Assembly (NCBI GenBank): GCA_966185765.1
Contig: CBIFVZ010000021.1
Span: 1-47,855, forward strand
DNA length: 47,855 nt
Source: CBIFVZ01 sp966185765
GTDB taxonomy: Bacteria > Pseudomonadota > Gammaproteobacteria > Enterobacterales > Enterobacteriaceae
Reading direction: 5' to 3'
This document shows positions 8,801 to 16,169 of the stretch, in pieces; within the stretch, counting starts at the first letter, position 1, and each line of letters opens with the position of its first letter. The notes beneath the pieces are model-generated. The model was given only the letters and a program-made list of their open reading frames with translations. It had not been told where the DNA came from and did no database searches. The position numbers and the translations under genes are program-made.

Positions 8801-9751
8801 GTAGAGATTCACCAGTTGGCAGTCCGGCAGTGTCTCAAGACACAGGCTCGCCAGGCGTTTATGTAACGCTTCGCCGCCGCTGAAAATTTGAGTCAGGCTG
8901 GCACACTGCAGCACATCGTCGTCGTCGAGAATCGCCTGTAGCAGGGTTGGTACACACTGAAGGGTTGTCACCTGGTGGCGGCGAATCGCGGCAATCAGGC
9001 GCGGCGGGTCTTTGTAAATGCCCGGCTCCCCCATCACTACCGTCGCGCCGCAGCACGGTGCCAGAATCTCCCACTGCGCGGCATCAAAACTCATGGGTGT
9101 TTTTTGCAGAATACGCGTGCGCTCGCTAAGGCCGTATTCGGCTTGCAGCCACTGCATCTGGTTAACCACACTGCGCTGCTCGATCAGTACACCTTTAGGC
9201 TTACCGGTGCTGCCGGAGGTGTAAATAACATAAGCCAGGTTGTCGGCTTTCACCTGCGATGCAACGCGTTGCCCGATAAACGCTGCCACGTCACACTCAT
9301 CAATAATACGTACCCCAGGCGGTGCCAGTTGCTCCAGACGTTCGCGTAAATGCTTCTGAGTAAATACCACCTTAGTGGCGCTGTCTTCGAGCATGTAACG
9401 CAGACGGTCTTCGGGATATTCCGGCGACAGCGGCAGATAGCCATTGCCAGACAGCAGAATGCCCCACGCGCCGTACATCAGCGTCAGCGACGGGTCAACA
9501 AATAACCCAATGCAGCTGTCCTGTTCCTGAGAAAACGTATTGATACACGCGCCAACAGCGTGTGCCTGTGTCCACAGTTGTTGGCGGCTCAGGGTTTGCT
9601 CGCCAAAAATGACCGCTGTAGCGTCGGGCATCGCCTCTGTGTGTGCCGCCAGAAGTGAGGTTAATGAGCTGTGTTGTGCAAACGGAACGTCCGTCTGATT
9701 AAAACCGTAAATCACTCGCTGATAATCGTTATGAGATGGAGTCATGATCAT
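5897..9751 (-). CDS. indC: Indigoidine-synthetase-type single-module NRPS (A-Ox-T-TE)
   Basis: A 1284-aa protein, nearly the length of the indigoidine synthetases IndC and BpsA. The adenylation domain starts near residue 30 with YTSGSTGKPKG (177-187), YGPTE (317-321), YKTGDLARW (408-416) and VGRADNQVKLRGYRIE (425-440). It is interrupted by an FMN-dependent SagB-like oxidase domain (about 500-875), then resumes with the A10 lysine in LPQTANGKIDL (906-916). The thiolation domain has its phosphopantetheine serine at 968 (GGNSL). The C-terminal thioesterase has GYSFG (Ser1094) and a candidate catalytic His1254. This A-Ox-T-TE order is diagnostic of enzymes that cyclise and oxidise L-glutamine to the blue pigment indigoidine or its monomer. 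It needs a PPTase, not found here. Last gene of the leftward operon. Confidence 0.93.
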   Translation of the reverse strand: MIMTPSHNDYQRVIYGFNQTDVPFAQHSSLTSLLAAHTEAMPDATAVIFGEQTLSRQQLWTQAHAVGACINTFSQEQDSCIGLFVDPSLTLMYGAWGILLSGNGYLPLSPEYPEDRLRYMLEDSATKVVFTQKHLRERLEQLAPPGVRIIDECDVAAFIGQRVASQVKADNLAYVIYTSGSTGKPKGVLIEQRSVVNQMQWLQAEYGLSERTRILQKTPMSFDAAQWEILAPCCGATVVMGEPGIYKDPPRLIAAIRRHQVTTLQCVPTLLQAILDDDDVLQCASLTQIFSGGEALHKRLASLCLETLPDCQLVNLYGPTECTINSSAWTVTAESLALEPDVVSIGRPVYNTRYYILDDVLQPVAPGETGELYIGGVGLARGYLHRPELTAERFLVNPFMDVPQARIYKTGDLARWGEQGQVFYVGRADNQVKLRGYRIELDEIRSAIETHPWVRHAAAVVKNDPHTGYQNLIAFVELNDKEAALMDQGRADSHHQSKANKAQVYMQLSNPGCRDERAAERIIKLPGEQDTAAQRALAFGRKTYRHYEGGAVLAQDILALLAEPVQHAEARALTSLTLTELGELLRYFGRFTSDERILPKYTWASPGALYATQLYLELVGIAGIASGIYYYHPLKHQLVRCADAMAHAGAYFGCHFIGKKAAIEPIYKNNIEEVLNFEAGHMQGVLDEVLPGFGLGIAAQALRPEVKAQLDVASEDYYLTSCCIDSFSQREALAVDVLVQAMPGKIADLPGGMYRYRDGALEPLCETMIEKKHVIAINQAVYDSASFGIALLSQGRRGWAEYVMLGRQLQRLQSNDLLMGLMSSGYSSETGNDLPTARVLYKLLGEQCGASYFCVGGRISLAQKLSEGMKEDSVHMRGPTEILRDDLESFLPVYMLPNKILVLDKLPQTANGKIDLKQLAARDIELVRKAIVEPRNETESRIARIWEEKLKRPQFSVDDNFFEVGGNSLIAVAMIAAINKQLGCRLPVQAIFSAPTIEKLAIQAQTQAQSVSRLIPLQPRGRQSPVFCWPGLGGYCMNLRTLARETQRPFFGIQASGINPGEQIDSTINAMAARDIGLIKQQQPHGPYTLWGYSFGARVAFEAAWQLEQAGETVDALVLIAPGSPKVRQQQAALHSHEARYDNPAYLTILFSVFMGSITHPLLEDCLNEAQDRELFIDFIARHHQALVREQIARITDIVSQTFEFTYSFHELNQRRIQAPVTVIKAEGDDYSFIEGSECFSVQPPTVVTLRADHYQLLKESHIDELVKALEGDVVAHEETEATP

Positions 9752-9808
9752 TGCCAGGTTCCTGCCTGTTGATAGCGCAAAGGGATGAAAAATGAGGGTT
9801 AACGACGG

Positions 9809-11059
9809 TTACATACCCCGGTCCGCTTCAAGCTCCTCAAAGCTTGGTGGCAGTTCCGGCGTGGTGGTAAAGCAATTGGCCGCCGCGCGGTAAACGGACT
9901 GATAGCCCGTTCTGTGCCACAGCTTCTGCGCCACGTAGACCAGTTTCGGGTTGTGCTCCTCCGCCTCGGCAATAGCGGCATCAATAACCGTCTGCCAGTT
10001 GGCACGAATGTCCGACGCCTCGGCGTTGTCCGCCACCCCCTGCCAGCGCGCATGCAGTTCGGCAAAAGTGGCACTCGCCGGGACATCGCCCCCGGAGAAC
10101 AGCACACCCATCATGCCCTGCCAGAAGCAGCGCGCGACGCTACGTTGCTGGGTCTGCGGCAGCTGCGCGGCGATTTCCTCCATAGCGTGCAGCGACGTAA
10201 TCAGATGCAGATTCACAAAATCGCCGGGACGAGCAAGATAGATAATGGCGACGCAGTAGTGCAGTTGTAGCCAGATGTCTTCCAGCGGCTCGCTTATCAG
10301 CCAGCCCGGCACGGCATCCATTAACGGGTGGCCTTCTGCCAACGCCATCGCAATGCGGTATTGCAGACCTGAGCGCTTAAGCTCCGGGTGGCACTGCGCC
10401 TTCTTCGGCGCAATCTCGCCGTTTTGCACCCGGGTGGCCCAGGACTGGAACGCCACCGGGTCCTGCTCCAGCATGTCAGCTACCGCAATCAGGGATTCAA
10501 TGGCGTTATTCCCGCATACCAGGTCGCTTGTGCGCTGGCGCTGGGGATGGCAGGAAACCCACGAGAACACCATGTAGGCCAGCCCTTCGGTTATCATGCG
10601 CGGATGGCCGTAATCCAGCCCCCACCCCAGGTGAATCGTCGCGTGCGTAAACGCGCCTACCCAACCGGGAATAAGCGCAGGCATCCATTCGGCCAGCACG
10701 GCTTTAAGCCCATTGCGAGCAATTTCGCCATCAAAAAAATCACACAGGCTGGAGAAGCTGGTGCGCTGACCCAAAAGCGACAAACAGTTCTCACGGGTAA
10801 CGGTTACGCGCGACGGGCGTTTTGGCTCCAGACCATAGCCATACGTCGTTTCCTGGACATACTGTCGGTAGTACTCCTCAATACGCCCGGTGCTGGCATT
10901 CAGCCCGGCCAGCGCCACTACCGCGTGCTTATTGTGGTTGGACAAATGGCCATTAAATTCGATGTGATGCGAGGCATCCGCCAGCAGCGCGTCAATGCGC
11001 TCGCGGCGGTTTTGACAGACGTCAGCCATCCTCTCTGAGGCAGAGATAACGGTATTCAT
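9809..11059 (-). CDS. DUF4243 / questin-oxidase-like protein
   Basis: A 416-aa soluble protein with the family's signature regions: GHLSNH (37-42) followed by a helix ending ALAGL, then HATIHLG (139-145) and YGHPRMITEGLAY (150-162), histidine-rich spots suited to binding a metal. Family members are thought to be non-haem-iron oxygenases; questin oxidase opens a ring by Baeyer-Villiger-like chemistry. A DUF4243 domain is, to my memory, fused to the HAD phosphatase in the minimycin gene minC and is the ring-forming oxygenase OzmD of oxazinomycin biosynthesis. Here it is a separate gene directly after the HAD gene. Start ATG with GGAG eight bases upstream. Function inferred from family and neighbours. 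Confidence 0.8.
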   Translation of the reverse strand: MNTVISASERMADVCQNRRERIDALLADASHHIEFNGHLSNHNKHAVVALAGLNASTGRIEEYYRQYVQETTYGYGLEPKRPSRVTVTRENCLSLLGQRTSFSSLCDFFDGEIARNGLKAVLAEWMPALIPGWVGAFTHATIHLGWGLDYGHPRMITEGLAYMVFSWVSCHPQRQRTSDLVCGNNAIESLIAVADMLEQDPVAFQSWATRVQNGEIAPKKAQCHPELKRSGLQYRIAMALAEGHPLMDAVPGWLISEPLEDIWLQLHYCVAIIYLARPGDFVNLHLITSLHAMEEIAAQLPQTQQRSVARCFWQGMMGVLFSGGDVPASATFAELHARWQGVADNAEASDIRANWQTVIDAAIAEAEEHNPKLVYVAQKLWHRTGYQSVYRAAANCFTTTPELPPSFEELEADRGM

Positions 11060-11114
11060 GGTATTTACTCCGATAAGAAGGCGAGCACCGAGCGCGCTCG
11101 CCAGTCAGAAACAA

Positions 11115-11801
11115 TCAGGCCGTCAGCGCCTGTTGCGGTTGCAGCGCTAGAATGGCGTCAACGGTTTGATCAAAGTGGGTGGCAATTTGCACAGGATCCA
11201 GTTGTGCAAGCTGCTCGCGGCTGTGAACACCCCAGGCCACCCCCAAACCGTGAATAGCGGCCTGACGCGCCATAAGCAAGTCATGCGTAGTGTCGCCCAC
11301 CATGCAGGTCAGTGCCGCAGGCGTGTGGAAAGCCTCCATCAGCGTGAGCGCCATTTCCGGGTGCGGTTTCGGGTTCTTCACATCATCAGCACCCAGCACG
11401 CGGGCAAAAAAGGGCAGCAAACCGGCGGCTTCCAACAGTGCCAGCGCACTTTTCGACACTTTGCTGGTGGCAATAGTCAGTACCACACCCCGCTCGCGTA
11501 ACCGGGTAAGGCCATCAATCACACCAGGAAACACCAGTTCAGGGGCAACCGGCAATACCTGCTCACGAAAGGCCTGTTGATAGGCCAGCACCAGTCCCGG
11601 AATGCGCGGGTCATCTTTTGCCATACCCATCAGCGCGGTGAACGCCACCTCCAGCGGCAGACCAATAGTGTTGCGGATAGCCTGTTCATCCACCGCTGCC
11701 AGCCCGTTTGCCCGCAGCACGCTGCTAAAGGCGCGCACAATACCGGACGGCGTATCCACCAGCGTGCCGTCGAGATCGAATATCGCCAGAACCTTGCTCA
11801 T
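11115..11801 (-). CDS. indB: HAD-superfamily phosphatase, IndB-like
   Basis: A 228-aa phosphoglycolate-phosphatase-like HAD hydrolase. Motif I FDLDGTLVD carries nucleophile Asp9 and Asp11; motif II ATSKVSK, motif III Lys in KNPKPHPE and motif IV VGDTTHD are all present. The cap domain is the small helical C1 type. In indigoidine and C-nucleoside clusters, the matching enzyme removes the 5'-phosphate from the C-glycosylated product. It starts one base after the stop of the PsuG-like gene, so the two are almost certainly translated from the same message. Confidence 0.9.
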   Translation of the reverse strand: MSKVLAIFDLDGTLVDTPSGIVRAFSSVLRANGLAAVDEQAIRNTIGLPLEVAFTALMGMAKDDPRIPGLVLAYQQAFREQVLPVAPELVFPGVIDGLTRLRERGVVLTIATSKVSKSALALLEAAGLLPFFARVLGADDVKNPKPHPEMALTLMEAFHTPAALTCMVGDTTHDLLMARQAAIHGLGVAWGVHSREQLAQLDPVQIATHFDQTVDAILALQPQQALTA

Positions 11802-11802
11802 C

Positions 11803-12750
11803 TCAGCCCCCCTTTTTCAGCCATGCCGCATGGGCGACGGCCAGACGGGCGCCAACTGCCGCATTGCTGATAAGCACGGACATGTTGGCCTTCACGGTGC
11901 GCCCCTCGGTGGCTTTTGCCACAGCACGCATCAGATAAGGTGTCGCACCGGGTCCGCGCACCCCTTCACGCTCGGCCTGCTCAGCGGCGGCCTGAATAAT
12001 CACCTCTACCTCGTCTTTATCAATGGCGTTTTCTTTGTCGATGGGCGCCGTAATCAGCACCGAGCTACGGTTGCCCAGACGCCAGTGGTGCTCAATCACG
12101 CTCGCCACTTCCATCGCATCATCAATACGGTGCGGGCTGCGATAACCACTGCTTTCGCAGTAGAACGCCGGGAAATCATCAGATTGCCAGGACACCAGCG
12201 GCACGCACTGGGTTTCGAGGTATTCCAGCGTCAGACCAAGATCGAGAATGCTTTTAGCACCGGCACAGACCACCGCCACTTTTGAGCGAGTGAACTGAAT
12301 CAGATCGGCAGAAATATCCATGCTTTTTTCGCCACCGCGATGTACACCGCCAATGCCCGCAGAGGCAAAAAAAGCAATACCCGCCAGATCGGCCGCCACA
12401 ATGGAGGACGCCACCGTCGTCGCCCCCATACCACGACGCGCCAGAATGACCGGGATATCACGGCTGGTGGTTTTAGGAATGCCTTTAACGCTGGCAAATC
12501 TGTCAATGTCCTGCTCAGTCATACCAATCACGAATTTGCCGTTCTCAATACCAATAGTGGCAGGAACAGCACCTTCATTACGCACGGCCTGTTCTATTTT
12601 CATAGCCGTTGCTGCATTTTCCGGATAAGGAAGACCGTGAGAAATAACGGTAGATTCCAGTGCCACAACCGGCTTACCGGAATTAAGTGCATCCAGTACT
12701 TCTTCACTATATTTTAATAAATCACTATTTGCGTATTTTACCATTTTCAC
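11803..12750 (-). CDS. indA: Pseudouridine-5'-phosphate glycosidase family protein, IndA-like
   Basis: A 315-aa homologue of E. coli PsuG along its whole length. The conserved ALESTVISHG (catalytic Glu), GATTVAS, GGVHRG, DISADL (metal ligand Asp) and VCAGAKSILDLGLT (Lys) blocks are intact, so it should be active. PsuG enzymes reversibly make or break a C-C bond between ribose 5-phosphate and uracil. Relatives in alnumycin (AlnA), indigoidine (IndA) and minimycin clusters act on other rings. No psuK kinase or psuT transporter is nearby, which argues against pseudouridine catabolism. The start overlaps the tautomerase stop in ATGA. Confidence 0.92.
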   Translation of the reverse strand: MKMVKYANSDLLKYSEEVLDALNSGKPVVALESTVISHGLPYPENAATAMKIEQAVRNEGAVPATIGIENGKFVIGMTEQDIDRFASVKGIPKTTSRDIPVILARRGMGATTVASSIVAADLAGIAFFASAGIGGVHRGGEKSMDISADLIQFTRSKVAVVCAGAKSILDLGLTLEYLETQCVPLVSWQSDDFPAFYCESSGYRSPHRIDDAMEVASVIEHHWRLGNRSSVLITAPIDKENAIDKDEVEVIIQAAAEQAEREGVRGPGATPYLMRAVAKATEGRTVKANMSVLISNAAVGARLAVAHAAWLKKGG

Positions 12751-12989
12751 ATTGCCTCTTCGTTCGCATTATAATCAGGAAAGGTATGTGTAATGTCTTT
12801 CCTTCCCAGAATTTCATTCTGATAAACCTCCGTCATCCACATTTCTGGCGCAACCGGTTCAAAGGCGACAGAAACAGCACCCTGCGGGCATTGAATGACG
12901 TCTTTAATTGCCTCAACAAATAAATAAGAAAGACGATCGCGCTGCCCATCCGTTAATGACGGGAAGTGCTTAACATTAATATGCGGCAC
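12747..12989 (-). CDS. Small tautomerase, PptA / 4-oxalocrotonate tautomerase family
   Basis: An 80-aa protein starting MPHINVKHFP, so Pro2 becomes the N-terminal catalytic base after Met removal, as in 4-OT enzymes. It resembles E. coli PptA (MPHIDIKCFP) in length and layout. ATG preceded by AAGGA. First gene of the five-gene operon, with its stop overlapping the PsuG-like start. In this setting it might tautomerise the dihydroxypyridine-type product of the NRPS; that role is speculation. I know of no such gene in the classic indABC clusters. Confidence 0.8.
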   Translation of the reverse strand: MPHINVKHFPSLTDGQRDRLSYLFVEAIKDVIQCPQGAVSVAFEPVAPEMWMTEVYQNEILGRKDITHTFPDYNANEEAM

Positions 12990-13097
12990 ATTATTTCCTT
13001 CGTTTACAGCAGTGTATTAATTAATTTCGCGGTGAATGTTAAATGATTGAATTAGTTTTACCAGCCTGCATAACGGAAAAAATTAGTTTCCATTTTG

Positions 13098-13125
13098 TTG
13101 ACAATATTGGATAACCCACTGTAAT
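13098..13125 (+). promoter_or_regulatory. Candidate sigma-70 promoter on the plus strand
   Basis: Consensus TTGACA (13098-13103), a 16-base spacer and TGTAAT (13120-13125, one mismatch to TATAAT). It points rightward, away from the pigment operon and against the dehydrogenase-like gene. In AT-rich DNA such matches arise by chance, so transcription is unproven. Confidence 0.4.
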
Positions 13126-13297
13126 GAAACAGAGTTATTCATTTATAATGACAATTAATGTTAATTATGAGGAAAACTCAATCAAAAAATACTCCACAAT
13201 TATTTAAGAAAAAGCCTGAAAATAAAAAATGCACTATCTTTAAATCTGAATTAGCCTCATAGAAATAATGAAAAAAAGGTAATAAGAAAGGATATTT

Positions 13298-13330
13298 ATG
13301 CAGCAAATGAATACTGGGGTGGATATATAA
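13298..13330 (+). CDS. Possible 10-codon leader peptide
   Basis: AAGGA, five bases, then ATG starts MQQMNTGVDI and a TAA stop. It lies about 170 bases downstream of the candidate plus-strand promoter and just before a hairpin at 13352-13369. The ribosome-binding site is good for such a short frame, but there is no homology to support it. It could be a chance frame. Confidence 0.2.
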   Translation: MQQMNTGVDI

Positions 13331-13367
13331 TACAAAGCACAGGCCTGTTTCAGTCGCCCAAAGGCGA

Positions 13368-14678
13368 CTAAAACGGTAGGTGAGAGTAAGTTGATGGGAC
13401 CAGTCGACTGGCGCATGCCAGCACGCCAGGAAAACGCGAAATTAATGTCTCATCCTGCGTGATTAATGAGGCGTTCAGTCCCGGGCGCGTATTACTGGCA
13501 AGCTCAATGGCATCTTCAACGTGGGTAAATGCCATAACCGGTGCTACGGGGCCAAAGGTTTCGCGGGTGACTACCGGCATATCGGGCGTGACGCGGGTTA
13601 ATACCGTGGCGGACAGCGACGCGCCATGACGCTGGTTACCTGTCACACAACTTGCCCCCAGCGCCAGCGAGATGGCAATGCGCTGTTCGATTTCAGCTGC
13701 ACTTGCCGCATCAATCATGGTCCCAATTCTGACCTGCGGATCCAGCGGATCGCCGCTGCGCCACTGGCAAGCCTCATTAACTAAATGACGTACAAATTCA
13801 TCATGACAACACCGCTCAACCAGAATCCATTTCACGGCACCAAAACCCTGCCCTGAATGAGAAAACGCGCCACGGGCCGCAAAACTGGCCGCCGCTTTCA
13901 CATCTGCATCGGCACAGACAATAAGTGCAGTGCTGCTGCTGGTATCCATGACCAGCCGCTGTGCGGGCACGCGAAAAACGATTTCACGTGCCGCCGCTCG
14001 GCTGCCGCTAAACGAAACCACATCCACGCCGTGGTGTTGCGCTGCAATGTCCGCAAATAACGAGTCGGCACAGTTCACCAGGGTAAACATCTGCTCTGGC
14101 ATACCGGCTTCCACCAGCAGCGCGTGTAGTGCTCTGGCGCACAGCGGGGTCTTGGAAGAGGGTTTTAAAACGATACGGTTGTTGGTAGCGATGGCCAGCG
14201 CGACTTTGTCCAGCACCTGGCTGAGCGGGTGGTTGAAAGACGTCATCGCGGCGATAACACCGTTTAACGCACTGCTCAGGTTCAGCACCTGCGGACTGTC
14301 GGGCAGACTGGTATCCCTGTAAGAGCCAGTCGCATCAGCGCTAAACAGTGCTGCATCAGCCGCGACGCCAAGCTGGGTACATACATTGTCCACTTCCCTG
14401 AGCGTGTCCTGCAAACTCAGCCCGGACTCCGTACTGGCAAGTCTTGCCAGCACCATTTTGCGCTGACGTAACAATATTCTGGCGCGGGAAAGCACCTCTC
14501 TGCGCGCCTTACGGCTGAGTCCTGCCCGGAAGCCCCAGGCTACACTCAACTTTTGCTGCACACGCTCTCGGCTGTCGATTGAAATCTCAGCAATAACATC
14601 GTCATTCCACGGATTGCGTACAATAATACTCTGTTGCGCAAGCTCTTCACCCGAAATGCCAGAATAGATAACTGACAT
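13368..14678 (-). CDS. Aldehyde-dehydrogenase-like protein (PhnY-like) lacking catalytic residues
   Basis: A 436-aa member of the ALDH fold, closest by recall to phosphonoacetaldehyde dehydrogenase (PhnY): TSFNHPLSQV (146-155), VLKPSSKTP (170-178), GDPLDP and ETFGPVAPV are recognisable. The catalytic loop reads SHSGQGFGA, so the nucleophilic Cys is Phe279. The LELGG motif with the general-base Glu reads VMDTS, with Asp245. The last ~50 residues of normal ALDHs, an oligomerisation strand, are also missing. It is still an open frame with a good ribosome-binding site (GGGGAGAGG), so it is either a repurposed pseudoenzyme or early decay. Start ATG 14676-14678 chosen over one 16 codons upstream for that reason. 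Confidence 0.8.
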   Translation of the reverse strand: MSVIYSGISGEELAQQSIIVRNPWNDDVIAEISIDSRERVQQKLSVAWGFRAGLSRKARREVLSRARILLRQRKMVLARLASTESGLSLQDTLREVDNVCTQLGVAADAALFSADATGSYRDTSLPDSPQVLNLSSALNGVIAAMTSFNHPLSQVLDKVALAIATNNRIVLKPSSKTPLCARALHALLVEAGMPEQMFTLVNCADSLFADIAAQHHGVDVVSFSGSRAAAREIVFRVPAQRLVMDTSSSTALIVCADADVKAAASFAARGAFSHSGQGFGAVKWILVERCCHDEFVRHLVNEACQWRSGDPLDPQVRIGTMIDAASAAEIEQRIAISLALGASCVTGNQRHGASLSATVLTRVTPDMPVVTRETFGPVAPVMAFTHVEDAIELASNTRPGLNASLITQDETLISRFPGVLACASRLVPSTYSHLPF

Positions 14679-14783
14679 AACCTCTCCCCTGCGTAAGGAA
14701 ACTGTTCCCTGGTATGCCGGAATCACAATATCCCGGCTACGGACATTCTTTTCCGCAAATCCTGATGTGCTGTGAAAGTCGAT

Positions 14784-15602
14784 TTAGCCTGGCTGGTAAC
14801 GGTTCTCCGCATCTTCACGCACCATACGCAGCAGTACAGTATCCAGTGGCGGAATATCCTGCTCGAAGCCGCCTTCATGACGGGCTTCAACGTGCAGCCA
14901 ACCCGACTTATCCGGGTCGGTCGGCGTGGTGACCAGGCTACGTGTTGCGCGAATGGCTACGGCGACACCCGCGTTATCAAATACCTGAGACGGCACGCTG
15001 GTATACTGGCTGGAAATGATGGCTACCGGCACAATGCCCCGCCAGCGATACATAAACTCGGCAATCTCCAGGCCGTGGGCCTTTTCAGAATGCAGCAGTA
15101 CCGCGTCGGCCCCCGCTTTTTGCAAGGCATAGCAGCGATCGAGCGTTTCCTGCATGCCTCTGCCGCTCGCCAGTGCTCCGCAGCGGGCAACCAGAAAAAT
15201 AGCGTTGCCTGCGACGGCCTTAGCCGCGCGCATCTGCTCACATGTTTCATTAACGGCTGCCAGACTCCAGGGTTTGCCTGGCTCGACACCATCTTCAATG
15301 CATACGCCAGCAATACCCAGGCGGCACAGATGTTCAACCGTGTTTTTCAGCTCGCCAACCCCTTTGCCAATATCCAGCAAACAGGGAATATTCATGCTTC
15401 TGCTCAGACTGCCTACCTGATCGATAATATTGAGCCAGTCTGGAACGTTCATACCGCTGTGAACCTGTTCAGCTACCGATACCCAGACACCCTTGAAACC
15501 ATCCTGTTCAGCCACGTGCGCTGATTGCTCGTCGTGAACACCTGGCAAAAGCTCCATTTTCAGGCTTTTAAAGATGGCCTTTAATTTTGCGACTTTATTC
15601 AT
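14784..15602 (-). CDS. PEP mutase / isocitrate lyase family protein, divergent active site
   Basis: A 272-aa TIM-barrel protein of the phosphoenolpyruvate mutase group: GFKGVW (35-40), LLDIGKG (75-81), CIEDG (101-105), VARCGA (138-143) and HSEK (171-174) align with the family's GFKGIW, LLDADTG, LEDK, VARVEA and HSKK. The first metal Asp, the Glu of the LED motif, Arg140 and His171 are kept. The second metal Asp is Gly79, and the EDK-FPKxNS mutase loop is lost (GVEPGKPWS). True PEP mutase makes phosphonopyruvate; this protein may catalyse something else in the family, such as C-C lysis, or nothing. Start ATG 15600-15602 has CAGG upstream. Confidence 0.75.
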   Translation of the reverse strand: MNKVAKLKAIFKSLKMELLPGVHDEQSAHVAEQDGFKGVWVSVAEQVHSGMNVPDWLNIIDQVGSLSRSMNIPCLLDIGKGVGELKNTVEHLCRLGIAGVCIEDGVEPGKPWSLAAVNETCEQMRAAKAVAGNAIFLVARCGALASGRGMQETLDRCYALQKAGADAVLLHSEKAHGLEIAEFMYRWRGIVPVAIISSQYTSVPSQVFDNAGVAVAIRATRSLVTTPTDPDKSGWLHVEARHEGGFEQDIPPLDTVLLRMVREDAENRYQPG

Positions 15603-15673
15603 AGTGACCTGCCTGCATTGCGTAGTGACATTATTATTGAGGCTCACGGTACGAGCGCATCCACAATGGCGTG

Positions 15674-16165
15674 TTAGTGCTTCAGCCTTGTTTTCTTACC
15701 GGGCAGCGCGGGCCAGAGCACCACTTTCACGCCAGCTTTTTTCATGGCTGAGACTTTTGAAACCCAAATACCCGCAATAATCACCAACACGCCCGCAACC
15801 CTGGCCCACAGGGTGTTACCTGGATGAAGGATCTGATCGATGACAACGCCGGAAATCATCTGGCCGCTGATGATGAGCATCGCCGCCTGTGTCGAACCGG
15901 TACGTGGCAAAATGTAGCTGTTGATAGCCACAAACAACGCGCCGATAGCACCACCAATATAGGCAAACCAGGGCGCATTGAATTGAAATGCAGAGAACCC
16001 TCCGCTCATTACCAGGATCACCAGCGTTAAAAAAAGAAAACCGATGATGTGGTTCCACAGGGAAGCATAAAAGGCGTTACGCTCCATACTAAGACGCCCG
16101 TTAACCGAGCGGCTCAGGCTGATACAGATGCCGTTAACCAGTGCGATGGCGATATAAATAAGCAT
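15674..16165 (-). CDS. Small DMT-superfamily membrane protein (DUF606/YdcZ type), subunit 2
   Basis: A 163-aa hydrophobic protein with about five membrane segments and the SGQMISG signature in the third quarter, plus a basic C-terminal tail. Start ATG 16163-16165 is four bases after the stop of the preceding, homologous gene; a longer frame upstream overlaps that gene and is not used. Paired five-segment DMT proteins usually work as heterodimers that move small molecules across the inner membrane. Confidence 0.8.
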   Translation of the reverse strand: MLIYIAIALVNGICISLSRSVNGRLSMERNAFYASLWNHIIGFLFLTLVILVMSGGFSAFQFNAPWFAYIGGAIGALFVAINSYILPRTGSTQAAMLIISGQMISGVVIDQILHPGNTLWARVAGVLVIIAGIWVSKVSAMKKAGVKVVLWPALPGKKTRLKH

Positions 16166-16169
16166 GAGA

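Larger units (their letters stand above)
12990..13367. promoter_or_regulatory. AT-rich intergenic control region upstream of the pigment operon
   Basis: About 380 AT-rich bases without a normal-sized gene separate the five-gene operon (first start 12989) from the end of the dehydrogenase-like gene. The leftward operon promoter must lie here unless transcripts read through from further upstream, but I could not fix a clear minus-strand -35/-10 pair. Plus-strand signals are listed separately. A stem (AGTCGCC CAAA GGCGACT, 13352-13369) overlaps the stop codon of the dehydrogenase-like gene and may end its transcript, though the T-run is poor. Confidence 0.45.

Noticed and set aside
5897..9751. 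NRPS as a siderophore or peptide synthetase
   Set aside because: There is no condensation domain and only one module, and the inserted oxidase domain inside the adenylation domain is specific to indigoidine-type enzymes.
11803..12750. PsuG-like gene as part of pseudouridine breakdown
   Set aside because: No psuK kinase or psuT transporter is present, and it is locked in an operon with the NRPS and HAD genes.
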